64,000 nucleotides of DNA from Magnetococcales bacterium (GCA_002753565.1 PEAM01000012.1:1-64000), one strand, 5' to 3'; counted from the first letter of the stretch, positions 8,850-17,786 are shown. The notes: generated from the sequence alone by a model not told the origin. Made by a program: numbers and translations.

Positions 8850-9529
8850 GAAAGACGGCGATGGCGCTCCTGCAGTTTGAGCAGATAGATAATCAACTCA
8901 TGAATCTCTGTTTTGGGTCCCGCCTTGACGGACTGGATCAACAGCTGTTTTTGCCCCCGCTTGATGGCTAAGGCCATAAACTCCCGGGTTTTTTCGAAAT
9001 AGTGCTCCCGTGTATCGGCCTCTTGTGCGTTGGGAAGATAGGCTTCTAATTTATCGATGACCTTTTTGGGCCACTCTACGGCAGGTAGGGCGGAAAATTC
9101 CACCTCGTCAAAATGGAGCAGCAGCCAGAGCGGAAAGCCGGGAGCAGAGAGAATCAGCCGGAAAATACGATTGTTGGGTAGATCGTGATGGCGTGCCATC
9201 CGTTTGGCCTGAGAGATCGGGTCTGATCTCTCTTGAGAATCAGCCGGTGAGCCCTCCTGATCCAGTAAGGCAAAAAGACGGCGATGGGGAGCAGCCTGAT
9301 GGCTTATAGCCAGCGCCTCTTCCACCTGTTCAATCGGATCACAGCTATGGGTTGCACAGATGGTAATGCGTGAACCGAGCTGCAGATGGTCGACAATATC
9401 CTGGAAATAACAGGCCGACTCCGCTGAGCAGACAATGAGAATACGGTCTCTGGGTGAGAGCTTGGGATGGCTGCGTTCTAACGAGTTGGAACTGCGTTCA
9501 TTCCCCGGGGAGCTTTGACGAACAACCAC
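8843..9529 (-). CDS. RloB-like protein (AbiLii-like), divergent active site
   Basis: 228 residues, second gene of a RloA-RloB pair. The fold-defining pieces of RloB are visible: strand plus turn ILIVCSAESACYF near residue 35 (the family has CEGExTExxYF), a central FALLDQEG region (the family has an Asp-rich segment), and SAPGFPLWLLLHF near residue 130 (the family has SNPCFExWLLLHF). Three normally conserved acidic or polar positions are replaced, so it may be inactive or catalytically altered. RloB proteins accompany AAA ATPases as in AbiL abortive infection systems. It starts with GTG, 12 bases after rloA. Confidence 0.75.
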   Translation of the reverse strand: MVVRQSSPGNERSSNSLERSHPKLSPRDRILIVCSAESACYFQDIVDHLQLGSRITICATHSCDPIEQVEEALAISHQAAPHRRLFALLDQEGSPADSQERSDPISQAKRMARHHDLPNNRIFRLILSAPGFPLWLLLHFDEVEFSALPAVEWPKKVIDKLEAYLPNAQEADTREHYFEKTREFMALAIKRGQKQLLIQSVKAGPKTEIHELIIYLLKLQERHRRLST

Positions 9530-9541
9530 GGAAATCTTACC

Positions 9542-10813
9542 TTACCACCCTTCAAACTGTTTAAGAGCTGGCAGGCCACCATAGTGACCATCCAGATAAC
9601 GTTTTTGCAGCGGTTCCCCCTTCTCCACATCAAAATCGGAGACCGGGTAGAGTTCACTACAGCGGTCACCGCTTTTCTCGACCATCCAAAACTGATCTCT
9701 GCGGAAGATTTCATTATCCAGCAGAGCGGTATCGTGGGTGGTACTGATGAGTTGAGCACAGGTGGTATTCAATTTTGGGTCGTTGATCATGCCGATGAGA
9801 AACCGAACCAGATGATGATGAAGACTGGTATCCATCTCATCCATAAACAAAACCCGCCCCTGACGCAGTAGGTTGATCCAGGGCCAGGCCAAAGCGAACA
9901 ACTTTTGCGTACCACGAGACTCCGACTCCCATGGAAGCAAGACCGGCAGGCCGGTGTCAGCCATGGATCGCTCCAGGCGGACCTCCAACACCTCTTGAGA
10001 GGACATCTCTTTGACCAGGGCAGAACGGACCTCTTCTGGCAGATCCTCCATACCCAGATCTCCTAAAGCGCGCGTCTCCAGCTTGATATCTTCAATATCC
10101 AGATCGGCCTGGTTTAAAAATTTAAGCACCTCCAGCCGGCCGCTGGCATCCTGACAGAGGGTGGCGGAGTAGTCCTGGCTGATTTCTGAATGGGGGCGAA
10201 AAATCCGCAACCGCTTGTCAAACCAGTCAAATACCGGGCGCAAAGGGAGACTGTTGAGTTGGATGGCCGTGGAGAGAAACAGGGCATTATTACGGGTGGC
10301 ATCTTTCCAGACTTCCCGATTGCCGGGCAGAAATTTTTTGTGGAGCGTCCAACTTTCTTGATTGGTGCTTGCATCATAATAGCGTTCGAACCAGCGCTGA
10401 GGCCGGTTTTTGGGGTAGGCAATCAACCACTCATGGTGGACACGCTCTCGTGTGGCGGCAAATCCGTATTGATATCGAACACCCTCTTCGACAAAGATCA
10501 TCTCAAAAATGCTTGGTTCGTTGGCGTTGCGGGTATTGAGCAGAAAAGGAAAGAGATCGATAGCATCCCCCTCTTGGCCTTTTGCCGAATTGAGGACGAA
10601 ATCCCACATAAAGAGAGCGGCACGAATCAGATTGCTTTTACCCGAAGCGTTGGCTCCGTGGATAATGGTAGAGCGCAGCAGTTTGGGCATTTTGGGTACA
10701 TCGGTTGAGAAGGTGTTATCTGCCAACTCCCGATAGGAACCACTGGCCGCCATGGTGAGGGTCTGTCGCTCACAAAAAGAGAGATAGTTGGAAACACTGA
10801 ATTCGATTAACAT
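9542..10813 (-). CDS. RloA-like AAA/ABC-type ATPase (AbiLi-like)
   Basis: 423-residue SMC-like ATPase of the COG1106/RloA group. MLIEFSVSNYLSFCERQTL is the typical first strand, the Walker A is IIHGANASGKSNLIRA (about residues 50-65), and the Walker B is RVLFMDEMDTSLHHHLVRF (about residues 325-345), followed by the STTHDTALLD switch. RloA proteins partner RloB, and such pairs are linked to restriction loci and to abortive phage defence (AbiL). It is the promoter-proximal gene of a two-gene minus-strand unit. Confidence 0.85.
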   Translation of the reverse strand: MLIEFSVSNYLSFCERQTLTMAASGSYRELADNTFSTDVPKMPKLLRSTIIHGANASGKSNLIRAALFMWDFVLNSAKGQEGDAIDLFPFLLNTRNANEPSIFEMIFVEEGVRYQYGFAATRERVHHEWLIAYPKNRPQRWFERYYDASTNQESWTLHKKFLPGNREVWKDATRNNALFLSTAIQLNSLPLRPVFDWFDKRLRIFRPHSEISQDYSATLCQDASGRLEVLKFLNQADLDIEDIKLETRALGDLGMEDLPEEVRSALVKEMSSQEVLEVRLERSMADTGLPVLLPWESESRGTQKLFALAWPWINLLRQGRVLFMDEMDTSLHHHLVRFLIGMINDPKLNTTCAQLISTTHDTALLDNEIFRRDQFWMVEKSGDRCSELYPVSDFDVEKGEPLQKRYLDGHYGGLPALKQFEGW

Positions 10814-10875
10814 TGAATCCGGCCCGTCAAAGTAAAAGGTGAGTTGACCGAGTTATAACCTCGGCGAGCATTGAT

Positions 10876-10889
10876 CCTGGAAACGGCAG
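10876..10889 (+). repeat. Short repeat CCTGGAAACGGCAG, copy 2
   Basis: Fourteen bases identical to the core of the foldback arm at 18809. It lies 63 bases upstream of rloA, so the rloA-rloB pair has a copy on each side, in opposite orientation to copy 1. Confidence 0.5.
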
Positions 10890-11015
10890 CTGGCTGTGTG
10901 TGCCATGGAGCCAAGCAGAAGAGAAGGTTACCCACTCTGCCGACTTTTTCGGCAAACATCCTACCATTTTTCTTTTCTGGCGAACAGACGGATTCATGCC
11001 GTGGCTCTAAACCAA

Positions 11016-11056
11016 GAAACGGTGGAGAGCTGTTAGCCGCTCTCCACCGTTTTTTA
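11016..11056. terminator. Bidirectional-looking hairpin terminator after gapR
   Basis: A perfect 13-bp stem AACGGTGGAGAGC / GCTCTCCACCGTT with an 8-nt loop lies just after the gapR stop codon. On the plus strand it ends in a T run; on the minus strand, the direction of gapR, it is followed by a weaker T-rich stretch. Confidence 0.8.
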
Positions 11057-11059
11057 GTT

Positions 11060-11362
11060 TTATTGGATGGTGGTTGGCAACATGCCAAGTGCCTGCCGGT
11101 AGAGATGGAGAATGGCCTCTTCCTCGTCGATCTCATGTTGATCTTTTTTACGAAGGCTGACAATTTTGCGCATTATTTTAGGGTCGAAACCGTTACCTTT
11201 CGCTTCCAGATAGAGATCACGGATATCTTGGCCCAGCTCCGTTTTCTCCTCTTCCAGCCGTTCGATACGATCGATATACTGCTCCAGTTGATCACCAGTG
11301 ATTCCACCCACATCGGCAATTTGACCGGGTGCGATTTCAGTAGCTTCATTCAGTGCTGGCAT
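11060..11362 (-). CDS. gapR: GapR-family DNA-binding protein (DUF2312)
   Basis: 100 residues, the usual size for GapR. The long coiled helix GDQLEQYIDRIERLEEEKTE, then ALxLYxExKGxGFDPKIMRKIVSLRKKD in altered form (DLYLEAKGNGFDPKIMRKIV), identify DUF2312. GapR is a nucleoid-associated protein that recognises overtwisted DNA in alphaproteobacteria such as Caulobacter. The start at 11362 is preceded by AAGGAG; the frame stays open 13 codons further but without a comparable site. It is a monocistronic gene with its own terminator. Confidence 0.88.
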   Translation of the reverse strand: MPALNEATEIAPGQIADVGGITGDQLEQYIDRIERLEEEKTELGQDIRDLYLEAKGNGFDPKIMRKIVSLRKKDQHEIDEEEAILHLYRQALGMLPTTIQ

Positions 11363-11737
11363 GGTTGACTCCTTGATAATGTTTTGAAAAAGGGTTGTCA
11401 CACCTGACCCGAGCGGGGTTATGGCTTAGCCACCCACCTCGAGAAAAGCGTCGAAAAATTGTCAATAGATGGGGATATGCCCACCTGATGTACGTTAAAA
11501 GCAATATTGATGCCTAAAATGGAGACTGCCCTATTTTACCGGCAAGTCGTTGTTTCGCCCTCTATTGTTCGAAAGAGAGCTAAGCCGACCGATCCCATGG
11601 GGTTTCGTCCCTGCTTTGGGATTTTGGGTGTGGAAAGGTCGTCAAAATAGGCCTCTTTGTCTAAACGGTCTGCGTTTATTCCTATAAGTGTGATAGGATA
11701 ATGGGTTATTGGACTAAATAATGGGAAAAGAGAAAGA
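11363..11737. other. Divergent intergenic region between gapR and the GGDEF-EAL gene
   Basis: About 375 bases that must carry promoters for both divergent genes. A nested hairpin (ATCCCA / TGGGAT, with GGG / CCC inside) lies around 11594-11625. I compared it by eye with cyclic di-GMP and fluoride riboswitch consensus sequences and saw no match. No open frame of interest is present. Confidence 0.4.
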
Positions 11738-13840
11738 ATGAAACGGTCTTGGCGAATACTTATTGTTGATGACGATACCTTTTTGTGGAACTGGCTTAAA
11801 GATAGCCTGAGCCTGTTGGACTATGAGGTTGAAGCGGCAGAGAATGGTTTGCAGGGTATTGAGCTGTTTCAGAAGTTCACGCCCGACCTGGTCTTGATGG
11901 ATGCCATGATGCCGATTATGGGCGGTCTGGAAGCGTGCCAACAGATCAAAGCTCTGCCCGCCGGAAAAAACATACCCATCATCATGATGACCGGTATTAA
12001 AGAGGATGATGAGACGGTCATTCAATCCTTCGATGCCGGTTGCCACGATTTTGTAACCAAACCCATTAATCTGACGGTGTTGGAGCGACGCATCCATACC
12101 ATACTGAGTGGTATCTTGTCAGAAGAGAAGCTGGCCCTCTCCAATCGGGCTGCTCTGGAGTCCATTTCCGACCAGCTTAAAATAACCTCACTGGTCCTGG
12201 AAAAAGCCACGGAAGCGGTTCTTATTACCGATCTAGGCGGTACCATTCAATCGGTTAATCCTGCGTTTACCACTATCACCGGTTATTCCTTCAAAGAGGC
12301 TGTCGGTAAAAAGCCCAATATTCTCCGCTCCGAACACCATGAGGAATCTTTTTACAAAGCCCTCTGGGAGGCCCTTTTTTCCCAGGGTAGCTGGCGGGGG
12401 GAAATGTGGAACAGGCGCAAAAATGGTGAGGCCTTTCCGGTGATGCAGAACATTACCGCCATTCAGGATAAATATGGTGAGATAACCCATTTTGTCAGTA
12501 TCTTTACCGATTTAACCAACTGCAAAAAAAACCAGGATAATCAGGATCTCATCACAACCCACGACCCTCTGACCGGTCTGCCTGATCGCCATCTTTACAG
12601 TGAGCAGGTGAAACAGGCCGCTCTACGGGCTGGTCGAAATGGTAGTAAGGTTGCCATTCTTCTCATCAATATGAACTCCTTTCGGCGGGTCAACGATAGC
12701 ATGGGCTATCTGCAGGGCGATGCGGTTCTCAAGGAGATTGGCAGCCGATTGAAAGGGAGTATTAAATCGGGGGATCTGATCAGCCGCCTGCGTGGGGATG
12801 AGTTTGGCATTGTTCTGGTGGAGATCATCACCCTTCAAGATGTGACCGACACCATTCAAAAACTTTTCCAAAGTTTGAGTTGCCCTTTTATTCTTCAAGA
12901 GCATGAAATTATCATCACCGCCAGTATTGGTGTAACCCTTTTCCCCGATGATCATCAGGACATAGAAACTCTGCTCCAAAAGACCGACCGGGCTTTAAGT
13001 CAGGCCAAAGAGCAGGAGGGCAACAGCTTTCAATTTTTTACGCCAGACCTGGACTCTCAAGCCTGCCAGCGGCTCTCTATGGAGAGTAACCTGCGCAAGG
13101 CTTTAACCAACCAGGAGTTTACCCTTTTCTACCAACCTAAAGTTGATCTGATTTCTAAAAAAGTGGTGGGAACGGAGGCTTTGATTCGCTGGTTTCAGCC
13201 GGGTAGGGGGACTGTCCCCCCGGTTGAGTTTATCCCACTGGCCGAGGAGTCCGGCTTGATTATTCCCATGGGAAATTGGATCTTGAACACAGCCTGCCAA
13301 AATGCTCGGGAGTGGATTGAAAATGGAGCATGTTCCCTTCAAGTCAGTGTGAATATTTCCAGCCGACAGTTTCAAGACCCTTTTATTATCGCCACCCTTC
13401 AGGAGGCTTTGGAAAAAAGCGGGCTGCCTGCTTCCTGTCTGGAGCTGGAAATTACCGAGAGTCTGGTGATGGGAAATGTAGAGGAGGCGATCAGAATACT
13501 ACGAGAATTTAAGGATCTGGGGCTTAAAATATCCATGGATGACTTTGGAACCGGCTACTCCTCTCTAAGTTATCTGAAAAAATTCCCCATCGATATTCTG
13601 AAAATAGATCAATCGTTTGTGCGGGATTTAGTGCATGATGCCAGTGATGCTGCTTTGGTCAAAGCGATTATCTCCATGGGTAATAATCTTGGGCTGACGG
13701 TGATTGCCGAGGGTGTTGAGACGGTAGAACAGGCTCTCTTTCTCAGGCAGGAGGGGTGTGATATGGCTCAGGGCTATCTCTACAGTAAACCGATAGAAAA
13801 AAACCTGTTTGCCCAATTTTTCAGAGAGTATAATCGGTAA
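11738..13840 (+). CDS. REC-PAS-GGDEF-EAL cyclic di-GMP turnover protein
   Basis: 700 residues. Order: receiver domain (1-130, ILIVDDD, phospho-acceptor Asp in DLVLMDAMMP, Lys in VTKP), PAS domain (about 150-255, ILRSEHHEESFYKALW), GGDEF domain (about 265-435) and EAL domain (about 445-700). The GGDEF signature reads RGDEF, with Arg for the first Gly, so cyclase activity is doubtful. The EAL domain is intact (EALIRW, NISSRQF, ELEITES, DDFGTGYSSLSYL, EGVET, AQGYLYSKP). It is most likely a phosphodiesterase controlled by phosphorylation and a degenerate GGDEF. It is monocistronic, and a partner kinase is not adjacent. Confidence 0.92.
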   Translation: MKRSWRILIVDDDTFLWNWLKDSLSLLDYEVEAAENGLQGIELFQKFTPDLVLMDAMMPIMGGLEACQQIKALPAGKNIPIIMMTGIKEDDETVIQSFDAGCHDFVTKPINLTVLERRIHTILSGILSEEKLALSNRAALESISDQLKITSLVLEKATEAVLITDLGGTIQSVNPAFTTITGYSFKEAVGKKPNILRSEHHEESFYKALWEALFSQGSWRGEMWNRRKNGEAFPVMQNITAIQDKYGEITHFVSIFTDLTNCKKNQDNQDLITTHDPLTGLPDRHLYSEQVKQAALRAGRNGSKVAILLINMNSFRRVNDSMGYLQGDAVLKEIGSRLKGSIKSGDLISRLRGDEFGIVLVEIITLQDVTDTIQKLFQSLSCPFILQEHEIIITASIGVTLFPDDHQDIETLLQKTDRALSQAKEQEGNSFQFFTPDLDSQACQRLSMESNLRKALTNQEFTLFYQPKVDLISKKVVGTEALIRWFQPGRGTVPPVEFIPLAEESGLIIPMGNWILNTACQNAREWIENGACSLQVSVNISSRQFQDPFIIATLQEALEKSGLPASCLELEITESLVMGNVEEAIRILREFKDLGLKISMDDFGTGYSSLSYLKKFPIDILKIDQSFVRDLVHDASDAALVKAIISMGNNLGLTVIAEGVETVEQALFLRQEGCDMAQGYLYSKPIEKNLFAQFFREYNR

Positions 13841-13841
13841 C

Positions 13842-13957
13842 GGAGATTCCAACCCCAATGGCTACCAAACAGGAGGGGCGGATGGGTATGGGAAGGCATG
13901 AAGAAGGCCTTCCCAGTAGATTTGGGCAGCGCTCAAGGTTGCAAGCTTTAACCTTTA
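13842..13957. repeat. Structured intergenic repeat, truncated copy
   Basis: About 116 bases starting GGAGATTCCAA, then the GCGGATGGG segment, hairpin TGGGAAGGC / GCCTTCCCA (13889-13915) and the TTTGGGCAGCGCTCAAGG block. It lacks the second half seen in full copies. It fills the space between the convergent GGDEF-EAL and pyrK genes. Confidence 0.8.
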
Positions 13958-13960
13958 TCC

Positions 13961-14842
13961 CTAAAGCGTGTTATCCCACCCCACATCCTGGAGAGGAAAA
14001 ACCGGGCCATCCGTGCACACTCGACGATAGTGCCACGTGCCATCCTTCGCCCGAATAGGTGCCACACAACCGGCACATCCTCCAAATCCACACGCCATAT
14101 GCTCTTCCAACGAAACATACCCACCCAACTGAAACCGCGCCGCCATTTCTGCCGCCGCCTTCATCATGGGGGTCGGTCCACAAACAAAAAGATCGGTACG
14201 TTGTCGCTTCTCTAGCGAAAGGGCCTGCAACATTTCAGCCGCCAACTCCGTCACATAACCCTGGAAAAAACCAGGCTTGGCAACCAGTGAAGAGAGCCGG
14301 CTGGGAATACCCAAAAAAACTTGGCGAGCTACCGCAAGAGGTTGGATGATTGGATCGGACTCGATGGAGGTTGTGGCAGGGGTCAGCTCGAAAGGGGGGT
14401 CATCACTCTCCATACCGAGAAGAAAAAGGGTCTCAATACCCTGGGCCTTAAGTTGACGGGCATAAAAATCCAAGGGGGCATAACCAATACCTCCGGCAAT
14501 CAACAGAGCGCGACGTCCCGCATCGGGTTTGGGAAACCCCCGACCAATGGGACCAAGCAAGGTGATTTTCTCTCCAGGCTGCCAACGACTCATCCACCCA
14601 CTACCCTCTCCCACTACCTGATAAAAAATATCTACCGTCCCCAAGGCGATATCGGCATCCAGGATGGAAAACGGCCGGGGAAGTGTCAGGTTGGGATGGC
14701 AGTTGAGATGAACAAAATGGCCTGGCTCCGCTCCCCGTGCTACCTCGGGTGCGAGCAGACGCAGGAGAAATTGGGTCTTGGTCAACGGTTGGTTGAAGAC
14801 TACGACAGCGGTGGTTTGATGAGAGAGGGCAGGTTGGCACAT
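13961..14842 (-). CDS. pyrK: Dihydroorotate dehydrogenase electron transfer subunit (PyrK-type)
   Basis: About 293 residues of the ferredoxin-reductase-like PyrK family. FAD-binding LPRPFSILDAD is near residue 55 and the NAD-binding LLIAGGIGYAPLDFYARQL near residue 110. The [2Fe-2S] ligands are Cys in EEHMACGFGGCAGC and the later RRVC. It would pass electrons from a class 1B PyrD to NAD+; no pyrD lies in the window. ATG 14842 sits 5 bases after the pyrC stop; ATG 14856, overlapping pyrC, is an alternative. It is the last gene of the pyr cluster. Confidence 0.88.
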   Translation of the reverse strand: MCQPALSHQTTAVVVFNQPLTKTQFLLRLLAPEVARGAEPGHFVHLNCHPNLTLPRPFSILDADIALGTVDIFYQVVGEGSGWMSRWQPGEKITLLGPIGRGFPKPDAGRRALLIAGGIGYAPLDFYARQLKAQGIETLFLLGMESDDPPFELTPATTSIESDPIIQPLAVARQVFLGIPSRLSSLVAKPGFFQGYVTELAAEMLQALSLEKRQRTDLFVCGPTPMMKAAAEMAARFQLGGYVSLEEHMACGFGGCAGCVAPIRAKDGTWHYRRVCTDGPVFPLQDVGWDNTL

Positions 14843-14846
14843 GGCG

Positions 14847-16136
14847 CTATTGACCATCCTCATAAACCGTACGACCCGCCACCAGAGTGCGCTTGACCCG
14901 CCCCCGCACACGTCGACCATGAAAAGGGGTGTTCCGGGTGCTGCCGTGGAGGGCGTTGGCGTCCACCGTCCACCGTTCCCTTTCATCAAACAAGACAATA
15001 TCCGCCGGGCGGCCTGGGGATAGGGTTCCTCGGTTGATGCCCAATAGCTCGGAGGGTCGATGGGTCATGACCGCTATGCAGTCGCTCAGACTCATCACCC
15101 CATCCCGTACCAACTCCAGAGTGACAGGCAGCAGGGTCTCCAACCCCACCACACCATTGGCCGCACAACAAAACTCGACCCGTTTGCTATCCTCGTCATG
15201 GGGTGCATGGTCTGTGGCAATGGCTGCCACAATGCCACGAGACAGCCCCTCCAATAAGGCATTGCGGTCTCGCTCACTTCGCAAGGGAGGCGCCATCTTG
15301 GCATCAGTATTGTAGCCAATCACCGCCTCTTCTGTGAGGGCAAAGTGGTGGGGAGCAATTTCGCAGGATACCGGCAGGTTGCGTTGAATGGCCCGCTCAA
15401 CGCTCTGCAGTGCTCCAGCCGTCGAAAGATGGGCGACGTGATAACGTCCCCCGGTTAACTCCACCAGCCGAATATCCCGATCCACCAAAATGGATTCCGA
15501 CTCGGCGGGAATACCGGGGATTCCCAACCGGGTGGCTGTCACCCCTTCGTTCATACACCCTTCAGAGGCCAGGCTGGGGTCCTCGGCATGTTGGATGATC
15601 AAAGCCCCAAAAGCACGGGCGTAGTCCAGCGCTCGACGCATGACACTGGAGTTGGAAATAGCCCGACCATCATCGGAAAAAGCCACACAACCGGCCTTAA
15701 TCAGCAGACCCATTTCTGTCAGCTCTTTACCCTGCAGACCCTTGGTGACCGCACCAATGGGAAAGACGTTGACTATCCCCCCCATGCGGGCCTTATCCAA
15801 AACATACCCCACCACACTGGGGTCATCAGTAACCGGCTGGGTGTTGGGCATGGCCGCCACAGATGTCACACCACCCGCCGCTGCTGCTTGGGTGCCCCCG
15901 GCAATGGTCTCTTTATACTCATAACCCGGCTCTCTGAGATGAACATGCATATCCACCAGACCCGGCGCGACAATCAGCCCATCTGCGTCAATAATGCGGC
16001 AACCTTCAGGCTGATCAGGTCGACCCACCTCTCGAATCACCCCGCCCTCCAGTAGAAGATCCGCCGTTTCATCTATCTGATTGACCGGATCTATGATTCT
16101 GCCCCCCTTGATGAGGGTAAACTTTGCTTCGTTCAT
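14847..16136 (-). CDS. pyrC: Dihydroorotase (class I)
   Basis: 429-residue zinc amidohydrolase that cyclises carbamoyl-aspartate to dihydroorotate. Zn-binding DMHVHLREPG is near residue 62, with the substrate loop MPNTQPVTDD, a metal His in IIQHAED, VAHLST, and the catalytic ATDHAPH near residue 305. All motifs are intact, unlike the inactive PyrC-like partners of some transcarbamoylases. It lies 11 bases after pyrB and is closely followed by pyrK. Confidence 0.95.
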   Translation of the reverse strand: MNEAKFTLIKGGRIIDPVNQIDETADLLLEGGVIREVGRPDQPEGCRIIDADGLIVAPGLVDMHVHLREPGYEYKETIAGGTQAAAAGGVTSVAAMPNTQPVTDDPSVVGYVLDKARMGGIVNVFPIGAVTKGLQGKELTEMGLLIKAGCVAFSDDGRAISNSSVMRRALDYARAFGALIIQHAEDPSLASEGCMNEGVTATRLGIPGIPAESESILVDRDIRLVELTGGRYHVAHLSTAGALQSVERAIQRNLPVSCEIAPHHFALTEEAVIGYNTDAKMAPPLRSERDRNALLEGLSRGIVAAIATDHAPHDEDSKRVEFCCAANGVVGLETLLPVTLELVRDGVMSLSDCIAVMTHRPSELLGINRGTLSPGRPADIVLFDERERWTVDANALHGSTRNTPFHGRRVRGRVKRTLVAGRTVYEDGQ

Positions 16137-16147
16137 GGTTGCATCCT

Positions 16148-17101
16148 CTACGCTTCAACACCACACAGGCGATATAACACCGCCATTCGAATGGCCAATC
16201 CGTTTGCCACCTGCTCTAAAATGACCGAGTGGTTGGGGTCATCCGCCACCTTGGAGGTGATCTCCACGCCTCGATTCATGGGGCCGGGATGCATGACGAT
16301 GGCTTTGGGAGCCGCCAGCGCAAGCCGCTTATGGTTCAGGCCCCAAAATTCAAAATATTCTCGAATACTGGGTAAAAAAGCACCGGTCATTCGCTCCTGC
16401 TGCAGTCGGAGCATCATCACCACATCCACACCGGCAATTCCCTCTTCCATTCGGTAGTATACCTTGGCTCCAAACGCCTCTTCCGCTTGGGAGGGCATCA
16501 GGGTTGGCGGTCCGACAAACCGGACCGTAGCCCCCATGGTTTTTAAACCGATGGCATTGGAGCGGGCCACGCGAGAGTGGAGCACATCACCACAGATGGC
16601 AACCGTCAACCCTTCAAAATTTTCTCGACCCATCAAGGGGAGGTGATTCTCCATGGTCAGGATATCCAGCAGGGCCTGGGTCGGGTGTTCATGGCTGCCA
16701 TCACCTGCGTTGATAATGGCAGCGTCCAGATTACGTGCTAGAAACTCCTGGGCGCCGGACTCCGAGTGGCGAACCACCACCACATCCGGGTTCATGGCCT
16801 CCAGATTGGCCAGAGTATCGATGAGGGTCTCCCCCTTTTTAACCGAACTGGAGGCCACCGACATGTTGATGACATCCGCCGACATCCGCTTGCCTGCCAA
16901 CTCGAAGGAGGTGCGGGTTCGTGTGGAGTTTTCATAAAACAGGTTGATAACCGTCTTACCACGCAGAGTTGGAACCTTTTTTATCTCTCGGCGATTCACC
17001 TCCCGAAAAGAGGCGGCTGTATCGAGTATGGAGTAAATCTCCTCTCGGCTGAGGTCGGACATGCCAAGCAGATGTTTTCGATTCCAGATTGTTGCTTTCA
17101 T
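16148..17101 (-). CDS. pyrB: Aspartate carbamoyltransferase catalytic subunit
   Basis: 317 residues. The carbamoyl-phosphate site [13 protein letters not shown] is near residue 55, [12 protein letters not shown] near residue 138, and the aspartate site [12 protein letters not shown] near residue 270. First committed step of pyrimidine synthesis. No pyrI regulatory subunit is present; instead PyrR is encoded 12 bases upstream, so control probably works through PyrR or substrate supply. Confidence 0.96.
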   Translation of the reverse strand: MKATIWNRKHLLGMSDLSREEIYSILDTAASFREVNRREIKKVPTLRGKTVINLFYENSTRTRTSFELAGKRMSADVINMSVASSSVKKGETLIDTLANLEAMNPDVVVVRHSESGAQEFLARNLDAAIINAGDGSHEHPTQALLDILTMENHLPLMGRENFEGLTVAICGDVLHSRVARSNAIGLKTMGATVRFVGPPTLMPSQAEEAFGAKVYYRMEEGIAGVDVVMMLRLQQERMTGAFLPSIREYFEFWGLNHKRLALAAPKAIVMHPGPMNRGVEITSKVADDPNHSVILEQVANGLAIRMAVLYRLCGVEA

Positions 17102-17113
17102 ATTGCTTTTTAC

Positions 17114-17659
17114 CTATTCACCAAGCTGACGCCGTACCAAAATCAAACCCGCCTCTTTTTGATCCACCAGTTTGATGGACTCCATGGCATCGGTTTGGAC
17201 GTTAAGACCGGAATAGTCCGGCTGGATGGGTAACTGGCGTCCCCCCCGATCGGCCAATACCACCAGATCGACAATCTCCGGTCGACCATAATCGAACAGA
17301 GCATTGAGAGCCGCCCGTATGGTACGACCGGTAAACAGGACATCATCCACCAGGATAATCCGTTTGTCATCAATATCCATCGTCAGATCGGTGGCGCCGA
17401 TAACCGGGTTGGAGGCGACGGTGACATGGTCATCCCGATAAAAGGAGATATCCAGAAAACCGATGGGCAGTTCCCGGTCGAGCCGTTGGTTGAGCCGCTG
17501 CCTAAGTAGTCGAGCCACCAAGGCTCCACCCCGGCGAATACCGACCACTACCCGTTTTTGGGGCTGAGTTATATCCGCGACCAGGCGGTCGGCCAACTGG
17601 TCGATAATGTTGAGGATATCCAGGTTGGTGAGCACACTTTTTTCACTCTTGATAATCAT
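17114..17659 (-). CDS. pyrR: Pyrimidine operon regulator / uracil phosphoribosyltransferase PyrR
   Basis: 181 residues. VVVGIRRGGALVARLL is in the first half and the PRPP motif RIILVDDVLFTGRTIRAALN near residue 100; the tail VDQKEAGLILVRRQ is typical. PyrR in Firmicutes is an RNA-binding attenuator with weak UPRTase activity. I see no PyrR-binding loop in the leader here, so RNA control is unproven. A ribosome binding site CAAGGA lies upstream. First gene of pyrR-B-C-K. Confidence 0.92.
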   Translation of the reverse strand: MIIKSEKSVLTNLDILNIIDQLADRLVADITQPQKRVVVGIRRGGALVARLLRQRLNQRLDRELPIGFLDISFYRDDHVTVASNPVIGATDLTMDIDDKRIILVDDVLFTGRTIRAALNALFDYGRPEIVDLVVLADRGGRQLPIQPDYSGLNVQTDAMESIKLVDQKEAGLILVRRQLGE

Positions 17660-17698
17660 GGAAAAGCGTTCCTTGGCGTTAGAATCGTTATCATCTTA

Positions 17699-17724
17699 AA
17701 CCTGGAAACGGCTGTTTCCAGGTT
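17699..17724. repeat. Perfect 11-bp palindrome built from the short repeat
   Basis: AACCTGGAAAC-GGCT-GTTTCCAGGTT forms an 11-bp stem with a 4-nt loop, 40 bases upstream of pyrR and after murI. The left arm plus loop (AACCTGGAAACGGC) equals the start of the repeat arms at 18809 and 10876. It has no T run on either side, so it is not a standard terminator. Confidence 0.7.
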
Positions 17725-17786
17725 AAAACAAGAACTATTCATAAAAGGATACCCTAAAAGAGGGGGGGAGTGAATAGACGATCGGG

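Larger units (their letters stand above)
10814..11059. other. Intergenic region upstream of rloA
   Basis: About 245 bases between rloA and gapR, both on the minus strand. It holds a short-repeat copy (10876-10889) and the gapR terminator (11016-11056). No open reading frame or clear promoter stands out; a rloA promoter must lie here if the pair is transcribed separately. Confidence 0.5.

Noticed and set aside
11402-11737. Cyclic di-GMP or fluoride riboswitch before the GGDEF-EAL gene
   Set aside because: No conserved core of either class could be matched by eye.
17660-17786. PyrR-binding loop in the pyr leader
   Set aside because: No sequence like the PyrR binding-loop consensus was found; only the unrelated palindrome is present.
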